Positions 1-7,575 of a stretch of 64,000 bases of DNA are shown one piece after another. Under the pieces are notes generated by a model that was not told the origin of the DNA, ran no database searches, and saw nothing but the letters and a program-made list of their open reading frames with translations. Within the stretch, counting starts at the first letter, position 1; every line of letters begins with the position of its first letter. Both the position numbers and the translations under genes were made by a program. The stretch is from Photobacterium damselae. GTDB taxonomy: Bacteria > Pseudomonadota > Gammaproteobacteria > Enterobacterales > Vibrionaceae. The DNA lies in NCBI RefSeq assembly GCF_003026815.1, contig NZ_PYOG01000022.1, positions 17,002 through 81,001 on the forward strand, written 5' to 3'.

Positions 1-253
1 TAATCCAGCGTATAAGAAGTTCCAAAAGGTGGTAGAGACTGCCCGTCTGAGTGAGGTTAACGGTGCAATTGGTTTAACGGGTAAAGATTTTGATTCTGTT
101 GTGATGGCCTTCCTTGATAGCGCTCAAGACCCTTGGTTAGAGACTGGGGATGGTTGGAGTAGCGACGGTGCAAAATTCCGAATTACTTACGATGTTGCGT
201 CAAAAGTTATTGACCGTCGAGGCATTGCTCAGGCGCTATTTGCTAACAAGTAA
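1..253 (+). CDS. Phage head protein, C-terminal part (probable major capsid)
   Basis: The open frame enters from outside the window (frame of base 2), so only about 83 C-terminal residues are visible; a GTG at 29 is internal, not the start. The end has a pattern of the type DPW...GDGW.SDG followed by a D/RRG motif, which I associate with capsid-type proteins. The next gene is a DUF2190 decoration-like protein, which usually follows the major capsid gene. Identity as capsid is therefore an inference from order plus a weak motif. A rho-independent terminator follows. Confidence 0.5.
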   Translation, partial: NPAYKKFQKVVETARLSEVNGAIGLTGKDFDSVVMAFLDSAQDPWLETGDGWSSDGAKFRITYDVASKVIDRRGIAQALFANK

Positions 254-270
254 TACATATCATTAATGAT

Positions 271-295
271 AAGGGTGCTCAGGCATCCTTTTTTT
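271..295 (+). terminator. Rho-independent terminator after capsid-like gene
   Basis: Arms AAGGGTGC (271-278) and GCATCCTT (283-290) pair over 8 bp with one G-U, loop TCAG, then a run of T. It lies between the first phage gene and the DUF2190 gene. Confidence 0.75.
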
Positions 296-316
296 ATATC
301 TAAATAGAAGGTACTT

Positions 317-640
317 ATGCGCATTGCAGATGGTAATAAAATTGATTTAACTGCGCCAATAGGTGGGTTTATTAAGGATGTTCCAGCAAAGTATGGCTCT
401 TTGATTGTGGTTCCCAACTATTCAGCCAAAGAAGGTCAAGTGGTTAGCTGTACTTACCGTGGTTTGTTTGATGGTCCGATTAAGGCTGGTGATTCACCAA
501 CATTTACCGGAGAAGATGCTTATTTTCATGATGGTGAGTTTACCAAAACATTGCCTGTAGGTGATGGTGCGGTAACAGTTCCTGTTGGTGTCTTTATTGA
601 TAACGGCGTGCTGTTAATGGGTTTCTCCGTTTCGGGGTGA
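317..640 (+). CDS. DUF2190-family phage head decoration-like protein
   Basis: This 107-residue protein has a Gly/Val-rich beta pattern (SLIVVPNYSAKEGQ near residue 30, then TLPVGDGAVTVPVG near 80) typical of DUF2190 proteins, which are encoded just after the capsid gene in many phages. It probably decorates or stabilises the capsid. It has no signal peptide or membrane segment. The ATG at 317 follows an AAGG-type ribosome site, and the next gene begins 3 bases after its stop. The family assignment is by pattern, not by search. Confidence 0.65.
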   Translation: MRIADGNKIDLTAPIGGFIKDVPAKYGSLIVVPNYSAKEGQVVSCTYRGLFDGPIKAGDSPTFTGEDAYFHDGEFTKTLPVGDGAVTVPVGVFIDNGVLLMGFSVSG

Positions 641-643
641 TCA

Positions 644-979
644 ATGATGAAAACCTCTTTTGATGATGCAAAAGCGTTGATTGAGCTATCGATTCAACGT
701 TGTTTTGGGCGTGATTTAGTTGTTATGACATCTGATGGCCAGCCAAAAGCTATTCGTGGCTACATTAAGACGCAATCGGTTGATGGTCATCAGGTAAAAC
801 GACTGTTGACCGTTAGCTGTTTACCAACGTTATCAACCATCATGCTAGAGGGAAAACGCTATAGCTTATCGTTGTCCTCTCCGGAGCAGGGCAAAGGACA
901 ACGAGATAGCCAAATTCAAAATGTGTATATCCTCAATCTCACCCAAGCAGGGATTAAGCATGACTTCTCTGAATTCTAA
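644..979 (+). CDS. Phage head-tail completion protein, hypothetical
   Basis: This 111-residue protein has no motif I can name. It starts MMKTSF (ATG at 644 or 647), is mostly mixed alpha/beta, and lies between the capsid/decoration genes and the next morphogenesis gene, overlapping it by 20 bases. In contractile-tail phages this slot holds small head-closure or neck proteins, so that role is inferred from position only. Confidence 0.5.
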   Translation: MMKTSFDDAKALIELSIQRCFGRDLVVMTSDGQPKAIRGYIKTQSVDGHQVKRLLTVSCLPTLSTIMLEGKRYSLSLSSPEQGKGQRDSQIQNVYILNLTQAGIKHDFSEF

Positions 980-1475
980 TATGGTGCTAGATACCCGTTT
1001 TCTTGAACGATTAAGTCATTTACCAGATGAATTATCGAAAGCAGCTAAACGATCGTTAGTTAAAACTAATCAATGGTTACGGGCAGTATCGATGGCCGAC
1101 TTAGGTTATGAGTTAACTATTGATAGTAAGGCAATGGCCACACGTTTTCGGGTTTACAAAAGTGGGGCAACATCAAAGCTGTGGGTTGGTGTTAGAAAAA
1201 TTGGTGTTCATCGATTAGGTTCACCTGTTCAAACAGACTCTGGGGTAAAAGTGGCGGGACACTTCTTTCCTCATGCTTTTATCGCTCCGATGGACAGTGA
1301 TAAGTTGTTAGTGTTTCGACGTCAGAATAAGGCTCGCAAATCCATTCAAATGGTCACTTTAGATATTTCACAAGAATCTGAAGAAATCATAGATTCATAC
1401 CTTCCTGATTTGAACCGAAAATTTGAGGAGTTCTTTCATCGTGAATTCAACTACATTCTTTCGGGCTCCAAGTGA
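960..1475 (+). CDS. Phage virion morphogenesis (tail/neck completion) protein
   Basis: About 171 residues from the ATG at 960, which follows a GGATTAAGC ribosome site and overlaps the previous gene. The frame is open further upstream, but that part lies inside the preceding gene. An N-terminal helical part (LSHLPDELSKAAKRSLVKTN) leads into a basic beta-rich part. The layout resembles minor tail/tail-completion proteins of the gpZ or gpS type, which trim and cap the tail. No catalytic motif is visible. The next gene starts inside its 3' end. Confidence 0.5.
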   Translation: MTSLNSNMVLDTRFLERLSHLPDELSKAAKRSLVKTNQWLRAVSMADLGYELTIDSKAMATRFRVYKSGATSKLWVGVRKIGVHRLGSPVQTDSGVKVAGHFFPHAFIAPMDSDKLLVFRRQNKARKSIQMVTLDISQESEEIIDSYLPDLNRKFEEFFHREFNYILSGSK

Positions 1476-1932
1476 GTGGGTTTTAATGGTGCTTAAGCGG
1501 TTAGAGCTGCAATTAGGCATTGGCGAAATTGAAACGGCGTATCAACGCGAATCTCTTGAAATTACTGCACCAACCATTCGTTATCAATGCGGTGAATGTC
1601 AGTCGGTTAACCACACAAGCAATGATGGCCGTAAGATTCACGATATTGAGTTGCGCTTTCTTATTGAGGTCCCAACCATTCAGGCTAATTTCGATATGGT
1701 AGCGTTGGATTTATCCTGCCGTGTAGAACGGGAGCTATTCAGCCAGTTCTTTGATAGTGCCCATAACTTAGAAGAAAACCGTTTGATATCAAATTTGCCT
1801 CGTCGATTTAACCCTGAGACAGGCGTGTTTTTGCGTGTAGTCACCATTAAACAGCAAATCTACATGGGGCCATTGGAGGATCATTGGCATGAAATTATAG
1901 GAACACAAGATTATGCTGCGACAGCTCGTTGA
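1441..1932 (+). CDS. Phage tail/neck protein, hypothetical
   Basis: I take the GTG at 1441 as start because a GAGGAG ribosome site sits about 11 bases upstream; a TTG at 1423 and an ATG at 1486 are alternatives. The protein (~163 residues) has a CGEC pair near residue 48. It lies just before the baseplate spike gene, where tail-terminator or Gp37-like proteins are found. Function is inferred from position. Its end overlaps the spike gene by 20 bases. Confidence 0.45.
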   Translation: MNSTTFFRAPSEWVLMVLKRLELQLGIGEIETAYQRESLEITAPTIRYQCGECQSVNHTSNDGRKIHDIELRFLIEVPTIQANFDMVALDLSCRVERELFSQFFDSAHNLEENRLISNLPRRFNPETGVFLRVVTIKQQIYMGPLEDHWHEIIGTQDYAATAR

Positions 1933-2497
1933 ACGGATACGTTCGTTAGAAAAAGAGATGGTGGCTTTACGAGAAGAAACGGAAGAGAACCGCCGCTCTT
2001 CTTGCAACATTATTCGGCTCGGCATTGTTGATAGTGCTTCAGAAAAAACGGTGGATGTGGTCAGTGGTGATAATAAGGCTACACGTATTCCATTTTTTGT
2101 TCATTGCGCAGGTCGAGTGACGCACTACCGCCGACCCAGTGCCGGAGAACAATGCATTCTGATTAACCTTGGTAGTGGCGATAATCTTAATAACTCGGTC
2201 GCTCTAATGGGGTTACCTTCGACACAATACCCATGTCCTACCACAGAAGAGAACCAAGTGATGACTGATTATGGTAACGGTATGACTGAGCTCTATGATC
2301 TTGATAAGGGTAGTTTAAAGGTTGCCTATCCCGGTGGTGTACTGCTTAAAGCCGATATTGTGCAAGAGGGTAATTTGAGCGTGTCGGGCGAGGTTTCTGA
2401 TGGGGTTCGCAGTATGAGAGATGACCGTGAAATCTATAACAGCCACGTTCATCCTCATGGAGAGCCTAATACGGGAAATACGGAACAGAAACAATGA
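1913..2497 (+). CDS. Baseplate assembly protein V (central spike)
   Basis: Homologue of P2 gpV, the membrane-piercing spike under the baseplate hub. The 194 residues start with a helical trimerisation-like segment (MLRQLVERIRSLEKEM), then an OB-fold-like part with a GEQCIL motif, then a beta-rich needle. The C-terminus carries SHVHPHGEP near residue 178, the His-x-His motif that binds iron at the tip of P2 gpV. It is directly followed by the gp25-like, J and I genes in the P2 order V-W-J-I. Confidence 0.9.
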   Translation: MLRQLVERIRSLEKEMVALREETEENRRSSCNIIRLGIVDSASEKTVDVVSGDNKATRIPFFVHCAGRVTHYRRPSAGEQCILINLGSGDNLNNSVALMGLPSTQYPCPTTEENQVMTDYGNGMTELYDLDKGSLKVAYPGGVLLKADIVQEGNLSVSGEVSDGVRSMRDDREIYNSHVHPHGEPNTGNTEQKQ

Positions 2498-2826
2498 TTG
2501 CTATCGATCCAAGAACAGGTAAAACCGTTACAGGAATTCAAGCGCTAAATTGTCGTTTTGAACGGGCATTAACCACACAAATCACGGCAAGAGTGAAACG
2601 TCGTCAGATGGGAAATCGGGCCATTAATCGACTGGGTAAAATGCAAAATCCAACTGAAGCGATGATCATTCAGAATTTATCGTTAGAAGCGTTAGCTAAC
2701 CCCGCTAATGGGTTACTGAAATTTAAAGCTAAACAGTGTCTAGCCACACCTTATGGCACTGGATTTTTAGTATCGGTAAAAGGGCGTTGGCAAGGTAAAG
2801 ATATTGAATTGAAGGTGGGGTTATGA
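2494..2826 (+). CDS. Baseplate wedge protein W (gp25-like)
   Basis: This 110-residue protein sits at the P2 gpW position. Its N-terminus (DPRTGKTVTGIQAL) and the central basic stretch followed by NRLG fit the GPW/gp25 lysozyme-like fold of the inner baseplate wedge. It overlaps the V gene by 4 bases and the J gene by 4 bases, so translation is probably coupled. It lacks lysozyme catalytic residues, as is usual in this family. Confidence 0.8.
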   Translation: MIAIDPRTGKTVTGIQALNCRFERALTTQITARVKRRQMGNRAINRLGKMQNPTEAMIIQNLSLEALANPANGLLKFKAKQCLATPYGTGFLVSVKGRWQGKDIELKVGL

Positions 2827-3800
2827 GTTTACCTAAAGCCTTTGTGGTTCCTGAATTTGAGTCGTTACTCAATGAATACATCCAATTTGCAGTGAGCTAT
2901 TGCGCTAAAGGTGATGCTGATAAGGCTAAAGTGCTTAATGAGGCCATGACCAATGATTCTGAATTGTTGGCTCAGATGGTACAGGCGTTCATCATTAAAC
3001 GAATTGCTGAAATTCGAGAGCAGAATCATCAATCTCTGCAGATGTTTCGTAAGTTTGTAACTGAATCGGATATGGTGGATTTACTAGCCTTACAATACGG
3101 CCTTAAAAGGCAGGTATTAGAGGCGGGAAATGATTTGGTATTTCCACCTAAACCACCTGTTATGGAATCTGACCAAAGCCTATTGCAACGTTTTGATTTA
3201 GCCCCTTATCAGTTCCACACCACAGGCACTCGAATGGGGTATAAGTTTCACGCTTTAACACTAGATGAAAGGCCGTTGATAAAAATTGAGTCAGAAGATA
3301 ACGCGGTGGTGATGCGCTATGAGTTTCAAGATTTAACTCGGCCTATGCCTGTTAAAGATGCTATGCCTCAGATGTTAGAGCCCAATAGCGGCAAAGTGTG
3401 TGTGGCCGTGCTAAGCCGTGAAAATCCTCGGGGTATAGCAGATGAAGCGTTGTTAACTCGGGTTCGCCATTATCTGCAACGGGATGATATTGGCCAAGAG
3501 TCGGATGAAATCACAACCAAAAGTGCCATTGCCAAAGACTACCGAATTGAGGTGACAGTCTATACCGGCTCCGATCCTGGATCTCATGTTGAGCAGTCAA
3601 AAGCTGAACAAGTAGCGTGGGATTTGGCACATAAACGGCATCAATTAAAAGGCATTATTGATAGAGAAGAGGTGGCTCATATCTTTTATCAATTAGGTGC
3701 CAAACGAGCAAAAGTACATGAACCGGCTCAAGATATCATTTGTCAGTGGGATGAAGCACCTTACTGTACGGAGGTGATTATCCATGTCCGAGGAGATTGA
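2823..3800 (+). CDS. Baseplate assembly protein J
   Basis: The 325-residue product matches P2 gpJ in length and position. It has a helical N-terminal arm (KRIAEIREQN near 60), a central part, and the conserved end of J proteins in which VRHYLQRDDIG (near 215) precedes a beta-rich domain. With I it forms the outer baseplate wedge. It overlaps the W gene by 4 and the I gene by 17 bases. Confidence 0.85.
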   Translation: MSLPKAFVVPEFESLLNEYIQFAVSYCAKGDADKAKVLNEAMTNDSELLAQMVQAFIIKRIAEIREQNHQSLQMFRKFVTESDMVDLLALQYGLKRQVLEAGNDLVFPPKPPVMESDQSLLQRFDLAPYQFHTTGTRMGYKFHALTLDERPLIKIESEDNAVVMRYEFQDLTRPMPVKDAMPQMLEPNSGKVCVAVLSRENPRGIADEALLTRVRHYLQRDDIGQESDEITTKSAIAKDYRIEVTVYTGSDPGSHVEQSKAEQVAWDLAHKRHQLKGIIDREEVAHIFYQLGAKRAKVHEPAQDIICQWDEAPYCTEVIIHVRGD

Positions 3801-4533
3801 CCATTTTATCTCCGTACAGCCGGAAAACAGAACGTTAATTGAAGAGTCTTTGGAATACGCTTGGCATCAAGTAATTGCCAAACAAAAAGATCCATTCCCT
3901 GAACTTAAACAACCTCTTTTAACCCCCAATGATTTTGTTTCTCTATTAGCTGGTGAGCGCGGTGTTACAGACTGGCGGCCAGAAGATACGATAGAGCAAC
4001 AACGGAAAACTGCCGATAAAGCATTTGAAATACATCGAAAAGCCGGGACCCGACATGGTCTCGCTGTGGCAATGGATGCACTTGATTGTGATATTGAAGT
4101 AACGCCTTGGTATCAGATGAGATCTCCGCCCGGGCCTTATCATTTGGAGATTGTGGCGTGGAAGCGAAACAGCCCAGTTGATAAGAAAACAACCGAACGA
4201 ATGTTGCAACGAGTTGAGAATACTAAATCAGAGCGAGACAGTGTGGATCTGATTTTCGCCTTTGGTTTAGATTCCGGCTTTTCGGTGTCGGGAGTGCAAG
4301 AGAGAGCGATTATGGAAACAGACAGCTCGGTAACGGGTTTGATGCCGACTTCTCCTGTTTGTGCTCTGGACACTCAAGTGGCAGGGGCGGTGGAGCATGT
4401 CATCGAGAACGAGATGTCAGTCTGTGGAGTATTGCCCAATGATGCGCTTTGCCAAGGGGGCATTTATTTTGGAGGTGGTACGAAAATGCTGATGTGTACC
4501 GATATAACGTTAGGAGCTATGAAAACATGTTAG
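3784..4533 (+). CDS. Phage tail protein I (baseplate wedge)
   Basis: The 249-residue protein fits P2 gpI. It has the typical LLPWLA-like region replaced here by FVSLLAGERGVTDWRPED (near 50), then KAFEIHRKAGTRHGLAVAMDALDCDIEVTPW, the hallmark of the family. It anchors tail fibres to the baseplate. The C-terminal ~70 residues are Cys-containing and longer than in P2, with no recognised motif. The stop overlaps the start of the fibre gene (ATGTTAG arrangement). Confidence 0.85.
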   Translation: MSEEIDHFISVQPENRTLIEESLEYAWHQVIAKQKDPFPELKQPLLTPNDFVSLLAGERGVTDWRPEDTIEQQRKTADKAFEIHRKAGTRHGLAVAMDALDCDIEVTPWYQMRSPPGPYHLEIVAWKRNSPVDKKTTERMLQRVENTKSERDSVDLIFAFGLDSGFSVSGVQERAIMETDSSVTGLMPTSPVCALDTQVAGAVEHVIENEMSVCGVLPNDALCQGGIYFGGGTKMLMCTDITLGAMKTC

Positions 4534-5048
4534 GCGTTGTTCAGTTTACTAAAGCGGGCTTAGCTGAGCTCATTAGTGCGAATAATCAAGGACTCAAAGG
4601 TGCACTAAAATGGATAGCTGCTGGTGATCGAAGTTATCAACCAAGTCCAGACCAAAAATCACTATACAGCGAACGGCAACGAGAGCTGATTAGTGATTGG
4701 GAAGAGATTGGCCCAACACAATTACGAATGGGAGCCGCTTTTAAGGGCAATTTGGAATATGAAGTACGAGAGGTGGGATTCTTTTTAGAGTCAGGCACCT
4801 TATTAGCCGTTTATTCTCGACCTAATCAGCTGTTGACCTATAAATCGGCAAGTGCCAGCTGGATACAGAAGTTTACGCTTGATGTTTCTCCTTTACCGAC
4901 AGACAGCATCACCTTTATTGAAGGCAATAACGACTTAAATTTATTGCTCGGTGAGGAGTTGGCAACCATGGCCACTGCTCAAATAGGCAATATGGCGCGT
5001 CATTTAGAATTGCTGTTTCGGTTTAATGAGTTAGAAAAACGGAGTTAG
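4527..5048 (+). CDS. Tail-collar fibre protein (DUF3751-like)
   Basis: I choose the ATG at 4527, which overlaps the stop of the I gene; the longer open frame upstream lies inside that gene. The 173 residues start with FTKAGLAELISANNQG and an AAGDRSYQPSPDQ segment, the pattern of the N-terminal domain of P2 gpH-type fibres (DUF3751) that attaches the fibre to the baseplate. Here that domain is a separate short protein, with the distal fibre encoded by later genes. Confidence 0.75.
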   Translation: MLGVVQFTKAGLAELISANNQGLKGALKWIAAGDRSYQPSPDQKSLYSERQRELISDWEEIGPTQLRMGAAFKGNLEYEVREVGFFLESGTLLAVYSRPNQLLTYKSASASWIQKFTLDVSPLPTDSITFIEGNNDLNLLLGEELATMATAQIGNMARHLELLFRFNELEKRS

Positions 5049-5053
5049 CGTTT

Positions 5054-5434
5054 ATGGCATGCACAATGGATGGACCTCCACTGCTTAAGATAGTAGCAGG
5101 TACTACATTTGGGTTTGATCTTCATTGGACGACCGGAGATGAAGATAATCCTTATGTAAAGTTGTCGGGATGTACAGCAGTGTTTGTTATTCGCTCAATA
5201 GCTGGAGATGTCTTGGTTCGTGGTACGACAGAATCTGGCCATATATCCATTATTGAATGTGAGCAGCAAAGCGATAAGTTAGATATTCAAATCACTCATG
5301 ATCAGACTCAAGGGCAACAACCTCAAGCTTGGGAAAACGCCAATTATGAAGTTCGGGTAACATTTCCAAGTGGTGATCCCTACAGTATTTTGCGAGGACC
5401 TGCCTTATTGATTAAGGGGGCGGTGGATGATTAG
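5054..5434 (+). CDS. Phage fibre-region protein, hypothetical
   Basis: The 126-residue acidic, beta-rich protein is not recognised. A segment with IRSIAGDVLVRG followed by an Asp/Gln-rich middle and a YEVRVTFPSGD strand resembles Ig-like or BppU-like baseplate modules, but this is only a pattern. It lies between the fibre anchor and distal fibre genes and overlaps the next gene by 8 bases, so a structural role in the adsorption apparatus is likely. Confidence 0.5.
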   Translation: MACTMDGPPLLKIVAGTTFGFDLHWTTGDEDNPYVKLSGCTAVFVIRSIAGDVLVRGTTESGHISIIECEQQSDKLDIQITHDQTQGQQPQAWENANYEVRVTFPSGDPYSILRGPALLIKGAVDD

Positions 5435-5729
5435 TTCAGGGGCTCGTGTTTTAGTTTCACTTAAAACCGACCGAATTATTACGGTTCGATTGCCTCAAAC
5501 GACCGCCATTATTCATGAGCAAGTAAAGCCCAATATTGAAGTGGTCACCATTGGTCAACAAGGGCCAGTGGGAACAGTGAGTGAGTCGGTATTAGCTGCC
5601 GCCGCTCAAGCTAAAGCCATATCAGAGAAGGCATTAAAACAGACTCAAATTACGTCGGGCCTACTTGATGAGGTGATCATGAATATGACGAACGGTTTTA
5701 ACTTTCATGCTGGTGTCATATCAACCTAG
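5427..5729 (+). CDS. Phage fibre-region protein with GQQGP segment
   Basis: The 100-residue protein has a beta-rich first half, a short collagen-like GQQGPVG segment near residue 48, and an Ala-rich helix (ESVLAAAAQAKAISEKALK) that could trimerise. This is a common layout for connector pieces of tail fibres. The function is inferred from position and layout. Confidence 0.5.
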   Translation: MISSGARVLVSLKTDRIITVRLPQTTAIIHEQVKPNIEVVTIGQQGPVGTVSESVLAAAAQAKAISEKALKQTQITSGLLDEVIMNMTNGFNFHAGVIST

Positions 5730-5737
5730 GAGGACAT

Positions 5738-6391
5738 GTGTTAGGGAATAAAATCGACCAAATGATTGCAGCCCTAAATAATGTCATGGGTGTCATTAAT
5801 GGTAAATTGCGGTTAAAGGCCGATAAATCTGAAGTTTATCTGCGTAATTATCTTGATGATCCTTTGTCGACTTTAGGGGCGAACGCATCTACGGCCAATA
5901 AGCTTAAAGTTGCTCGAACCATTACCTTAGGACGAGATGCTGCAGGCTCAGTTTCGTTTGATGGCTCAGGTAATGTCACCTTACAAGTGACTATCCCTGC
6001 TTTAGATGATAAGGCCGATAAAGTTGAGACATTAACACCGGCACAAATTGATGCGCGTATCCACCAGCTAATTGGTGTCGCGCCTGATGTGCTCGATACA
6101 TTCGAAGAGCTGGCCAAAGCGTTAGGTAATGATCCTAACTTTGCTGCCACAATGAGTGCAGAGCTGGCTAAGAAAGCCAATGCCAGCGAGGTTTATACCA
6201 TTACAGCTGCAGATGCTCAGTTCTTAACAAAACGGGGAAAAGCAGCCGATGCCACTTTATTTGGTGGAAACGCGCCCGATCATTACGCCACATCAGGGCA
6301 AATCTCAACATTAGAGCAAGAAATTGCAGATGGTTTTACACGACTTGCGGCTTCTTTTAATGATGCCGCTAACACTATTAATGGAAATTAA
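5738..6391 (+). CDS. Tail fibre protein (shaft)
   Basis: The start is a GTG at 5738, set by a perfect AGGAGG ribosome site at 5728-5733; the ATG two bases upstream is in another frame and stops at once. The 217 residues contain phage fibre repeats: SANKLKVARTI followed by FDGSGNVTLQVTIP (near 65-90), KADKVETLTPAQIDARI, and an FEELAKALGNDPNF helix. These are typical of fibre shafts of P2/Mu-like phages. It most likely continues functionally into the next gene. Confidence 0.8.
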   Translation: MLGNKIDQMIAALNNVMGVINGKLRLKADKSEVYLRNYLDDPLSTLGANASTANKLKVARTITLGRDAAGSVSFDGSGNVTLQVTIPALDDKADKVETLTPAQIDARIHQLIGVAPDVLDTFEELAKALGNDPNFAATMSAELAKKANASEVYTITAADAQFLTKRGKAADATLFGGNAPDHYATSGQISTLEQEIADGFTRLAASFNDAANTINGN

Positions 6392-6394
6392 TTT

Positions 6395-7087
6395 ATGGGT
6401 TTAGAACAACAAATTAGTTCTTTGGTGCAAGCATCAGAGAATCTAACTGGCGCAGTTAATAATAAGATTGGGGAGATTGATAAGGAAGTTGTAGCGGCAA
6501 AAACTAAATTTGAACAATTTTTGGGTGATGCTGATAATCGTTTTATGACTCGTGTTGGAATATACGTTCATGTTTCTGGTGATGATGATAAATTCTATCC
6601 TGTTTATATCCCAGCTTCTCATCCTGGTGTGACTGATTTACAAATAAATCGCTCTGTACATTTTGATCGAGAATGGGCGGGCGGTTTATCAGCTAAATTC
6701 ATTTTACAAAATAGTGGATGGGGAGGATATCCTGATATTTTTGTATTAGATGCATTGGGACACGTCAATCATCCGACAAAAACGCCAATAGCGGTTAAAA
6801 CGGATGGTTTTATTGCTGATTATTTAAATGGTGGCGGTTTTGTTGCTGGCGCTATTTTCTGGCTGCGCGGTAATCATAAATATTTAATCTCATCGAGTTT
6901 AAGAGCATTTACAGGTGTTATTACTCATGAGGAATTAGTAACAACTAATATTTTTGAACATGGAAATATTAGAATATTTAAATCAGGTTTTCATGTTACA
7001 GCATCAAGTGCAACAGTTGCATGCGAGGTGAAAACTGCGCGTAATCAAACAAAAATACCAACATTAAGTTATATAAGAGGAGTGTAA
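6395..7087 (+). CDS. Tail fibre protein, distal (probable receptor-binding)
   Basis: The 230-residue protein has a coiled-coil N-terminus (QISSLVQASENLTGAVNNKIGEIDKEV) and then an aromatic, Gly-rich globular part (HFDREWAGGLSAKF, NSGWGGYPDIF) that looks like a receptor-binding tip. It lies 3 bases after the shaft gene. Its codon use is AT-richer than the surrounding tail genes, as expected for an exchanged host-range module. Confidence 0.65.
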   Translation: MGLEQQISSLVQASENLTGAVNNKIGEIDKEVVAAKTKFEQFLGDADNRFMTRVGIYVHVSGDDDKFYPVYIPASHPGVTDLQINRSVHFDREWAGGLSAKFILQNSGWGGYPDIFVLDALGHVNHPTKTPIAVKTDGFIADYLNGGGFVAGAIFWLRGNHKYLISSSLRAFTGVITHEELVTTNIFEHGNIRIFKSGFHVTASSATVACEVKTARNQTKIPTLSYIRGV

Positions 7088-7088
7088 A

Positions 7089-7313
7089 ATGACGGTTTAT
7101 CAAACAGAGGAAATGATAGTTCAATCTAAATGGGGGGATGTTCGTTATGCTCGTGCCATTTTATTAAAACAAGCTGATGAAATGGTTAATATAGCAAATG
7201 ATAAAGGTGAGGATAGCGCATTGTTTCGTCAATATCGTCAGTCACTACGCGACATCCCCCAAACTTACGACAATCCCGATGATATCATCTGGCCAGCGAA
7301 GCCAACGTTATAA
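7089..7313 (+). CDS. Tail fibre assembly-like small protein
   Basis: The 74-residue protein directly follows the fibre tip gene. Its C-terminal half (FRQYRQSLRDIPQTYDNPDDIIWPAKP) matches the typical end of small phage fibre-assembly or gp38-like proteins, in which a Tyr-Arg-Gln-x-Leu-Arg-Asp-Ile/Val-Pro run precedes a Trp-Pro motif. It probably chaperones fibre folding. A terminator follows its stop. Confidence 0.65.
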   Translation: MTVYQTEEMIVQSKWGDVRYARAILLKQADEMVNIANDKGEDSALFRQYRQSLRDIPQTYDNPDDIIWPAKPTL

Positions 7314-7314
7314 C

Positions 7315-7340
7315 AACCGCTCTTAGTTAGCGGTTTTTTT
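7315..7340 (+). terminator. Terminator after tail-fibre genes
   Basis: Perfect arms AACCGCT (7315-7321) and AGCGGTT (7329-7335) with a 7-nt loop, followed by T residues to 7340. It separates the fibre block from the sheath block. Confidence 0.85.
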
Positions 7341-7371
7341 GTATCTAAAATCTGAATCATAAAGGAACAAC

Positions 7372-7575
7372 ATGGCAATCTTGAATAAAACAGGGCTGCA
7401 AGATCATCCGATCTTGCAGCCCTTTCGTTTAAATGGCCGTTGGTATTTACCAGAAGAGAAAACCATCGCCTTACATCCATCCCAAACAGCCTTCCTTTTA
7501 ATGAATGGCAAGATTGGTGAAGCGATTAATTTACCTAAATCACAACCTAAAGAGACAAAAGGACAGGCGGTATGA
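7372..7575 (+). CDS. DUF2635-like small phage protein
   Basis: The 67-residue protein has the layout of DUF2635 (Mu gp38-like) proteins that precede the sheath gene: hydrophobic-basic start, RLNGRWYLPEEKTIALHPSQ centre, charged tail. It overlaps the sheath gene by 4 bases. Codons 8 to 17 lie inside a 13-bp perfect hairpin (listed separately), which is odd for a coding start. Its role in tail assembly is unknown. Confidence 0.6.
   Translation: MAILNKTGLQDHPILQPFRLNGRWYLPEEKTIALHPSQTAFLLMNGKIGEAINLPKSQPKETKGQAV
7393..7422 (+). promoter_or_regulatory. Strong hairpin inside the start of the DUF2635-like gene
   Basis: The 13-bp arms GGGCTGCAAGATC (7393-7405) and GATCTTGCAGCCC (7410-7422) are perfect, with loop ATCC, followed by TTTCG. 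The stem begins 21 bases after the ATG. It has terminator-like strength but only three T residues follow, so attenuation or translational control of the sheath operon is possible. Confidence 0.6.
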
